Positions 62,041 through 64,000 of a stretch of 64,000 nt of DNA are shown here, piece by piece. The notes below the pieces were generated by a model. The model was not told the origin of the DNA. It worked only from the letters and a program-made list of their open reading frames with translations, and did no database searches. The first letter of the stretch is position 1; each line of letters begins with the position of its first letter. The position numbers and the translations under genes were made by a program. The stretch comes from Woeseiaceae bacterium (lineage in GTDB: Bacteria > Pseudomonadota > Gammaproteobacteria > Steroidobacterales > Woeseiaceae), in contig JAJFKV010000072.1 of assembly GCA_021773055.1 (NCBI GenBank), positions 1-64,000 of the forward strand, read 5' to 3'.

Positions 62041-64000
62041 TGAGTACCGCGAAAATCATCTATACGAAAACTGACGAAGCTCCTGCACTGGCAACCTATT
62101 CCTTCTTGCCGATCGTCAAGGCATTTACTGAGGCCGCCGGCATCGTTGTAGAGACTCGCGATATCTCCCTGGCAGCCCGCATACTCGCCAGCTTCCCCGA
62201 CAAGCTGACAGATACTCAGCAGCATAGCGACGCCCTCGCCGAACTGGGTGAGCTCGCCAAGACTCCTGCAGCAAACATCATCAAATTACCGAATGTGAGC
62301 GCATCCATACCGCAATTGCAGGAGGCGATCGCCGAACTGCAGGCGCATGGCTATGATATTCCCAACTATCCCGAGGAACCTCGCGATGATGCCGAGCGGG
62401 ACGCGCACGCCCGTTACGCAAAGGTGCTTGGCAGTGCTGTTAATCCGGTATTGCGTGAGGGCAACTCGGATCGCCGAGTAGCCGCCGCCGTAAAAGAATA
62501 CGCAAAACAGAATCCGCATCCGATGGGTGCATGGAGCACTGACTCGAAGTCACATGTAGCACACATGGATGATGGCGACTTCTATGCCAGTGAACAATCG
62601 GCCGTCGTTGCCGCCGGTGGTGGCCTGAAGGTTACGCTGCACTCTGACGACGGCGCTGAGACAGTGCTGCGCGAGAATGTGCCGGTACTTCAGGATGAAG
62701 TCGTTGACGCAACGCGAATGGATTGCGCAGCCCTGGGCGATTTCTATGCTAAAGAAATCGACGCGGCAAAAAGCGAGGGGGTTCTTCTGTCTCTGCACCT
62801 CAAAGCGACCATGATGAAAGTGTCGGACCCGATCATGTTCGGTCACGCCGTCAAGGTTTACTACAAAGACGTATTCGAAAAACACGCGGCCGTGTTTGCT
62901 GAGCTCGGAGTAGATGCGAATAACGGAGTCGGCGATGTGTACGCGAAAATCGTCGAACTCCCCGATGAACAACGAGCCGCCATCGAGGCAGACCTTGCCG
63001 CCGTTTATGAAACCCGGCCGGCGCTGGCAATGGTCAACTCCGACAAGGGCATAAGCAACCTGCACGTTCCAAGCGACGTCATAATCGATGCTTCCATGCC
63101 AGCCGCCATTCGCACCTCCGGGAAGATGTGGGGCCCGGATGGAGAGCTGGCAGACACCAAAGCCATGATTCCTGATCGTTGCTACGCAGGAATCTACGAC
63201 GAAGTTATTAATTTCTGCCGCCAGAACGGTGCATTCAATGTCACTACGATGGGCAATGTCTGCAACGTCGGTTTGATGGCGCAAAAGGCCGAGGAATACG
63301 GATCGCACGACAAGACATTTGAAATCGCGTCTTCGGGAACAGTCCGCGTCACTAACGCATCGGGTGACGCTTTGTTCGAGCATACGGTCAACGCTGGCGA
63401 TATCTGGCGTATGTGCCAGACAAAGGATCTACCCATACGCGACTGGGTGAAGCTTGCTGTCCATCGTGCCCGGCAGACCGGTAACCCAACCATTTTCTGG
63501 CTGGATGAAGATCGTGCACACGACAGCCAGTTGATCGCCAAGGTAAACGACTACCTGCAAGACCACGAAACGAACGGCCTCGACATTCGCATTCTGTCAC
63601 CGGTCGAAGCTATGCGGGTAACGCTTGAGCGGGTGAAGAACGGTGAAGACACGATATCGGTTACTGGCAATGTACTGCGTGACTACCTGACCGACCTGTT
63701 CCCAATTCTGGAGCTCGGCACCAGCGCAAAAATGTTATCGATCGTTCCTTTGCTGGCCGGTGGCGGACTGTTCGAAACTGGCGCCGGTGGATCAGCACCG
63801 AAGCATGTACAGCAGTTCCTTGGCGAAGGCCACTTGCGCTGGGATTCCCTGGGTGAATTCCTTGCGCTCGCGGTTTCGATAGAAGATATCGCGGAAAAAA
63901 CCGATAACGCGGCAGCGCGCGTTGTTGCTGCGGCACTAAATGTGGCAAACGGCCGTTATCTTGAAAATAACAAATCACCATCCCGCAAAACCAACGAGCA
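62041..64000 (+). CDS. icd: Monomeric NADP-dependent isocitrate dehydrogenase (3' end outside the window)
   Basis: An uninterrupted frame of 653 codons that runs off the right edge; the family is about 740 residues long, so roughly the last 90 are missing. ATG 62041 has AGGGA six bases upstream. [51 protein letters not shown] strands and the late ENNKSPSRK are diagnostic for the single-chain IDH of the Azotobacter/Vibrio type. It oxidises isocitrate to 2-oxoglutarate with NADP in the TCA cycle. It has its own promoter-like spacer. Confidence 0.95.

Noticed and set aside
62550..63383. Long minus-strand ORF (277 codons) in the right-hand end
   Set aside because: It lies wholly inside the plus-strand isocitrate dehydrogenase frame, which matches a known family over its length; the minus-strand reading is His/Val/Phe-rich and looks like a shadow.

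Overview
The window is a 64-kb piece of a chromosome, about 55-60% GC by eye, densely packed with genes and without rRNA, tRNA, CRISPR, transposase or integrase genes that I can see. The gene content fits a free-living, aerobic, probably marine or sediment gammaproteobacterium. Pointers are a Tat-exported high-potential iron-sulfur protein, a monomeric NADP isocitrate dehydrogenase, the HutF/HutG form of histidine degradation, a cytoplasmic NAD-linked formate dehydrogenase of the FdsGBA type, and a complete MoxR/Bat locus. A Woeseiaceae- or Chromatiales-like placement is an inference, not something the sequence proves. No stretch longer than 300 bases lacks a gene. The longest spacers (1-200, 632-917, 17559-17793, 38485-38685) hold repeats, a possible promoter region, or nothing I can name.

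Layout. 0-1.5 kb: two small multi-membrane proteins of unknown function, both on the minus strand, each followed by an imperfect palindromic repeat, plus a 28-bp perfect palindrome. 1.5-8.6 kb: a small lipoprotein; a coupled trio (alpha/beta hydrolase, double DsbA-fold protein, alkyltransferase-like DNA repair protein); two overlapping membrane GTPases; a DUF885 lipoprotein peptidase. 8.6-11.3 kb: a stand-alone contractile-tail sheath protein, divergent from a PLP-dependent deaminase. 11.4-17.6 kb: minus-strand genes for a ureohydrolase, L,D-transpeptidase, methyltransferase, M48 peptidase, SohB and lipoyl synthase. 17.8-22.8 kb: OmpA-family protein, hydrolase, HAD phosphatase, glyoxalase I, HxlR regulator and an exported truncated globin. 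22.8-29.7 kb: a six-gene moxR-DUF58-DUF4381-batA-batBC-batD operon with overlaps at every junction.

29.8-32.6 kb: an exported protein of unknown function coupled to a DUF192 lipoprotein, an aromatic/aspartate aminotransferase and the HiPIP. 32.8-38.5 kb: fdhD-fdsG-fdsB-fdsA, an NAD-dependent molybdenum formate dehydrogenase. 38.7-48.4 kb: a SYLF protein and a membrane protein, then the hut region. hutF-C-U-H-G runs leftward with a 4-nt overlap at each junction. hutI and an MFS transporter run rightward from a shared intergenic region holding a TGTA-N2-TACA site that fits HutC. HutF plus HutG release formate, so the formate dehydrogenase 2 kb away may use that product.

48.4-55.9 kb: nitroreductase, cytochrome b561, a lone Lrp ligand-binding domain, a peroxiredoxin-like thiol protein, a MacAB-like efflux system and a 7TM-PAS-GGDEF diguanylate cyclase. 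56.0-64.0 kb: a small-molecule kinase, an AlbA_2-like protein, a LOG-family phosphoribohydrolase, two divergent paralogous phosphoribosyltransferases, glycerate 2-kinase, an OsmC protein, and the first 653 codons of monomeric isocitrate dehydrogenase, which runs off the right edge.

The best candidates for something new are the repeat-flanked small membrane genes at the left edge, the orphan sheath protein, the LOG/paired phosphoribosyltransferase cluster, and a short palindromic repeat that lies inside three unrelated coding regions.
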